A stretch of 64,000 bases of DNA from Burkholderiales bacterium PBB3 (lineage in GTDB: Bacteria > Pseudomonadota > Gammaproteobacteria > Burkholderiales > Burkholderiaceae_C): assembly GCA_002256115.1 (NCBI GenBank), contig NKIK01000015.1, positions 34,010 to 98,009 of the forward strand. The letters are read 5' to 3'. How positions within the stretch are numbered: the first letter of the stretch is position 1; each line of letters begins with the position of its first letter. Below the pieces are notes generated by a model. It saw only the letters and a program-made list of their open reading frames with translations. It did no database searches and had not been told where the DNA came from. A program made the position numbers and the translations under genes. Shown here piece by piece: positions 60,558 through 64,000 of the stretch.

Positions 60558-61741
60558 TGCGCCACGGAGTTGTATTGCTGACGGCCGCACTGGCAGGCCT
60601 GTTGTCTGCGCCCAGCATGGCTGCAGAGCCGCCTAAGTTGCTGGTCTGGATCAATGGCGACAAGGGCTATGACGGCCTGCAAAAAGTGGGCGATGCTTTT
60701 AACGCGGTATCCGGTGTCAAAGTGGTGGTGCAGCACCCTGAGGGGGCTACCGATAAATTCCAAGCCGCAGCCGCTGCGGGCAAGGGCCCAGACATTTTTT
60801 GCTGGCCGCATGATCGCACCGGTGAGTGGGCCCGCTCCGGGCTGTTGGTGCCGGTGCACCCACCCAAGCGCGTGCGCGATGAAATTGACGAATCGGCCTG
60901 GAAAGCCTTTACCTACAAGGGCAAGGTCTGGGGCTACCCGCTGTCGATCGAAGCGGTGGGGCTGGTGGTGAACCGTGATTTGGTCAAAACCGTGCCCACC
61001 ACCTTTGACGAAGTGATCGCGCTGGACAAAGAACTGATGAAGCAGGGCAAAAAGGCCTTGCTGTGGGACTACAACAAATCCTTTTTCACCTGGCCGATGT
61101 TGGCCGGGGCTGGGGGTGAGGTGTTTGGCCGCAGTGCCAATGGCGAGCTAGACCCCGGCGTGGTGGGTGTGAATTCGCCCGGTGCGGTGGCTGGGGCGGC
61201 GATGCTGTCCAAATTGATAGAGGGCGGCAGCATGCCGCGCGGCGCACGCTACGCCGAAATGGAAGCGGGCTTTGCGCGGGGCGAAATCGCCATGATGATC
61301 ACCGGCCCCTGGGCCTGGGACAACGCGCGCAAAGCCAAAATCAATTTCTCGGTGGCACCGGTGCCCGCCGTCATTCCGGGCAAACCGTCTAAGTCATTCG
61401 TAGGTGTGCTGGGCTGCATGATTGCCGCGCCCAGCAAATACAAAGACATTGCCCGCGAGTTCATTGAAAACCACCTGCTGCGCGTCGACAGCCTGAAAAC
61501 CATTTCCGCCAATGTGCCCTTGGGCACACCAGCCAACAAAGCCTACTTTGCCGAGCTGGCCGGTGACGGCAACATCCGCGCCACCATGGAAAACGCCCGG
61601 ATGGGCGAACCCCTGCCCAATATCCCCGAGCTGGGCAAGTTTTTCCCGGCCATGGATGCCGCGCTAGAAGCCATCTCGCAAGGCCGCCAGACGCCCAAAG
61701 AGGCGCTGGACGGTGCCGCGGCTCGCATGCTGGTGAAGTGA
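60554..61741 (+). CDS. malE: Maltose/maltodextrin-binding periplasmic protein
   Basis: The 395-residue protein has a signal peptide ending SMAAEPPK and then the MalE fold: [40 protein letters not shown] and [39 protein letters not shown] lies in the C-terminal lobe. It captures the sugar in the periplasm and hands it to MalF-MalG. The start overlaps the malK stop, and malF follows after 1 base. Confidence 0.94.
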   Translation: MMRHGVVLLTAALAGLLSAPSMAAEPPKLLVWINGDKGYDGLQKVGDAFNAVSGVKVVVQHPEGATDKFQAAAAAGKGPDIFCWPHDRTGEWARSGLLVPVHPPKRVRDEIDESAWKAFTYKGKVWGYPLSIEAVGLVVNRDLVKTVPTTFDEVIALDKELMKQGKKALLWDYNKSFFTWPMLAGAGGEVFGRSANGELDPGVVGVNSPGAVAGAAMLSKLIEGGSMPRGARYAEMEAGFARGEIAMMITGPWAWDNARKAKINFSVAPVPAVIPGKPSKSFVGVLGCMIAAPSKYKDIAREFIENHLLRVDSLKTISANVPLGTPANKAYFAELAGDGNIRATMENARMGEPLPNIPELGKFFPAMDAALEAISQGRQTPKEALDGAAARMLVK

Positions 61742-61742
61742 C

Positions 61743-63272
61743 ATGAAAACCCCATCTTCTCTCCTCTCCAAACTGATCGCGGCAGTGGCTAGCCTGGCGC
61801 TGCTGTGGCTTGCATTCAGTGTGTACGCCAGCGGCGAGCCGCTGTGGGCCGTGGCGCTGCTGGCGTTTGGTGGTACCAGCCTTTACATCTACCTGTCGGC
61901 CACCACGCTGGCCTGGCGCTACCTGTTTCCGGGTGTGGCGGCCATGTTGATTTTTGTGGCCTTTCCCTTGGTCTACACCATCCAGATAGGCTTCACCAAT
62001 TACTCGTCCAACAACCTGCTGACCGAGAGCCGTGCACGTGCTTACCTGCTGGAGCAGGCCGATGTGAATGAGGCTCGCGCCTTTGCCACCACGGTGCATG
62101 CGGTAGGTAGCGAGTACCGCCTGGTGCTGGCAGGGCAGGGCGAGGGGGCCGTTAGCACGCGCTATATGTCTTCCGTGTTTAAGGATGCAGCCCCTACCGC
62201 GCCGCTTGGCATGCAGCCCCTGCCCACCGACCAGGTTTTAGGTGATGCCTTGAACCTGCGCCAGGTGATAGCGCTGCGTGACACGCTGATGGCACTGAAG
62301 CTGACCATGCCCGACAAGACCACGCTGCAGTACGCCGGTCTGCACGAGTTCGCGGTGTTTGAGCCGCTGTGGCAAGAGCAAGCCGGTGGCGGCCTCAAGC
62401 GCCTGGCAGATGGTGCCCTGTACCAACCCAACCGCGACACGGGCTTCTTTGAAGATGCCAAAGGGCAGCGCCTGCAACCAGGCTTTAAGGTGAATGTGGG
62501 CCTGGCCAATTACACCCGTATGTTTGGTGACGCCGATATGCGCGGCCCCTTCCTCTCCATCTTTATCTGGACGGTGGTGTTTGCGGGTCTGACCGTGGTG
62601 TTTTCGACGGCCATTGGCATGACGCTGGCGGTGGTGCTGAACTGGGAAGCGCTGAAGTACCGCACGCTGTACCGCACGCTGCTGTTTTTGCCCTACGCCG
62701 TGCCAGGCTTCATTTCCATTCTGGTGTTCAAGGGTTTGTTCAACCAGAATTTTGGAGAGATCAATGCCATCCTGGATGCGGTGTTTGGCGTGCGGCCCAA
62801 CTGGTTTGCCGATCCCACGCTGGCCAAGGCCATGATCCTGATCGTCAACACCTGGCTAGGCTATCCCTACATCATGGTGTTGTGTACCGGCTTGATCAAG
62901 TCGATTCCATCGGACCTGTACGAAGCCTCGGCCATTGCAGGGGCCAAACCCTTGACCAATTTTTTCCGCATTACGGCGCCATTGATCGTCAAGCCCCTCA
63001 CGCCTCTGTTGATCTCGGCCTTCGCCTTCAACTTCAACAACTTTGTGCTGATCAGCTTGCTGACTGATGGCAGGCCGGACATTCTCAACACCAAGCTGCC
63101 TGCAGGTACTACGGACATTCTGGTGTCTTATACCTACCGGATTGCCTTTACGGATGCCGGAGCCAACTTCGGTCTAGCCGCCGCCATCTCTACCGTCATC
63201 TTCTTCCTGGTCGCGATTTTGTCGATGGCCAACTTGAAGCTCACCCAATCCAACGACGCTCGCAAAGGATAA
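61743..63272 (+). CDS. malF: Maltose ABC transporter permease MalF
   Basis: The 509-residue permease has several N-terminal helices, a large periplasmic loop (about 95-260), then the core helices with the EAA loop YEASAIAGAKPLTNFFRITA that contacts MalK. FAFNFNNFVLISLLTDGRPD is a typical MalF segment. Length is near the E. coli MalF size, including the big periplasmic loop that distinguishes it from short sugar permeases. It starts 1 base after malE and ends 6 bases before malG. Confidence 0.94.
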   Translation: MKTPSSLLSKLIAAVASLALLWLAFSVYASGEPLWAVALLAFGGTSLYIYLSATTLAWRYLFPGVAAMLIFVAFPLVYTIQIGFTNYSSNNLLTESRARAYLLEQADVNEARAFATTVHAVGSEYRLVLAGQGEGAVSTRYMSSVFKDAAPTAPLGMQPLPTDQVLGDALNLRQVIALRDTLMALKLTMPDKTTLQYAGLHEFAVFEPLWQEQAGGGLKRLADGALYQPNRDTGFFEDAKGQRLQPGFKVNVGLANYTRMFGDADMRGPFLSIFIWTVVFAGLTVVFSTAIGMTLAVVLNWEALKYRTLYRTLLFLPYAVPGFISILVFKGLFNQNFGEINAILDAVFGVRPNWFADPTLAKAMILIVNTWLGYPYIMVLCTGLIKSIPSDLYEASAIAGAKPLTNFFRITAPLIVKPLTPLLISAFAFNFNNFVLISLLTDGRPDILNTKLPAGTTDILVSYTYRIAFTDAGANFGLAAAISTVIFFLVAILSMANLKLTQSNDARKG

Positions 63273-63278
63273 ATCGCC

Positions 63279-64000
63279 ATGGCTATCGTGACCGGTAAAA
63301 GCCAGCGCTGGCGCATCATGTCAGCCCATGTGGGGCTGTGGATACTGATTGCAGTGACCTTGTTTCCGCTGTTGGCGGTCGTGTCTATTTCCCTGCGGCC
63401 CGGCAACTTTGCCACCGGCTCGCTGTTTCCAGCTTCCATCAGCCTGGAGCACTGGAAACTGGCTTTGGGCTTTAGCACGACCCTGGCCGACGGCACGGTC
63501 GTACAGCCGCCGTTTCCGGTGCTGCTGTGGCTGTGGAATTCCATCAAGATTGCCACGATTGCATCGCTGCTGATTGTGGGCGTGTCCACCACCGCAGCCT
63601 ATGGCTTTGCGCGCCTGCAGTTCCGCTTCAAGACCGCCATTCTGAACAGCATGTTGTTGCTGCAAATGTTTCCGGTGGCGGTAGCCTTGGTAGCCATCTA
63701 CGCCATTTTTGAGGCCCTGGGGAGCTACATCCCCTGGTTGGGGATTGAGACGCATGGCGGTCTGATCGTGGCCTATATCGGTGGCGTAGCGATGCACATC
63801 TGGACCATCAAGGGCTACTTTGAGACCATACCTACCGAGATCGAAGAGTGCGCCAAGGTGGATGGTGCCACCTCGTGGCAGGCCTTCTACAAAGTGCTGC
63901 TGCCTATGTCGGTGCCCATCTTGATGGTGGTGTTTGTGTTGGCCTTCATTGGCACCATCATCGAGTACCCCATTGCCTCCGTGTTGCTGCGCGAAGAGCC
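63279..64000 (+). CDS. malG: Maltose ABC transporter permease MalG, truncated by window end
   Basis: ATG 63279 follows AAAGGATAAATCGCC. The 240 visible residues have a first helix ([20 protein letters not shown]), then [20 protein letters not shown], and the EAA loop [20 protein letters not shown], which binds MalK. The reading is open at the right edge. The full protein is normally about 296 residues, so roughly 50 residues are missing. It completes the transporter with MalF, MalK and MalE. Confidence 0.93.
   Translation, partial: MAIVTGKSQRWRIMSAHVGLWILIAVTLFPLLAVVSISLRPGNFATGSLFPASISLEHWKLALGFSTTLADGTVVQPPFPVLLWLWNSIKIATIASLLIVGVSTTAAYGFARLQFRFKTAILNSMLLLQMFPVAVALVAIYAIFEALGSYIPWLGIETHGGLIVAYIGGVAMHIWTIKGYFETIPTEIEECAKVDGATSWQAFYKVLLPMSVPILMVVFVLAFIGTIIEYPIASVLLREE

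Overview
The window looks like chromosomal DNA from a betaproteobacterium of the Comamonadaceae, most like Rhodoferax. This rests on the high GC content, a long betaproteobacterial-type RpoD, the etfBA/acyl-CoA dehydrogenase block, the KatG type, and large multiheme cytochrome genes. No rRNA, tRNA, CRISPR array, phage or complete insertion sequence was seen. The placement is by protein recognition only.

Layout. 1-5200: tail of an MscS channel gene, then etfB-etfA, an acyl-CoA dehydrogenase and a flavin-dependent oxidoreductase (fatty-acid/electron-transfer block). 5300-10600: orphan 7TMR-DISM histidine kinase, diguanylate cyclase, GST-like protein and TrhO. 10700-24800: the most notable region, seven same-strand genes that abut or overlap. 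They encode a di-heme membrane cytochrome b, an FHA-TM-decaheme fusion, a lipoprotein with two HbpS/GlcG domains, an outer-membrane barrel, a decaheme cytochrome fused to LVIVD repeats, a pentaheme c554-like cytochrome, and a flavoprotein/cNMP/cNMP/four-[4Fe-4S] fusion. Together they carry 25 predicted c-type hemes and look like an electron conduit spanning the envelope, with signal-sensing domains built in. 24800-35500: housekeeping block dnaJ, dnaK, grpE (candidate sigma-32 promoters before grpE and dnaK), FKBP, an HxlR-type regulator, a ComFB-like gene, aroE, rpoD and dnaG.

35700-41000: gamma-glutamyltransferase and an AhpD-like protein, then katG and a PcaC-like protein (peroxide-defence flavour). 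41100-46400: accessory patch with a CBS protein, a small ORF, vapBC, an unexplained short transcription unit with a terminator, a decayed partial copy of the 3' end of a peptidase gene, and a lower-GC BNR/PDZ protein lying between that copy and the intact S9 peptidase. 46400-54100: S9 peptidase, a 1285-aa Cache/PAS/GGDEF/EAL protein, a DUF3185-like membrane protein, an unknown protein and a PAS-LuxR regulator. 54200-55600: succinyl-CoA:3-ketoacid CoA-transferase subunits, divergent from the LuxR gene across a striking nested inverted repeat. 55700-64000: MATE transporter and glgX, divergent from a maltose/maltodextrin ABC operon (malK-E-F-G, the last cut by the window end). Matching palindromes in both divergent promoters suggest one shared repressor.

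A dispersed repeat of about 52 bp occurs seven times, with an eighth decayed copy, always between genes or touching a stop codon.
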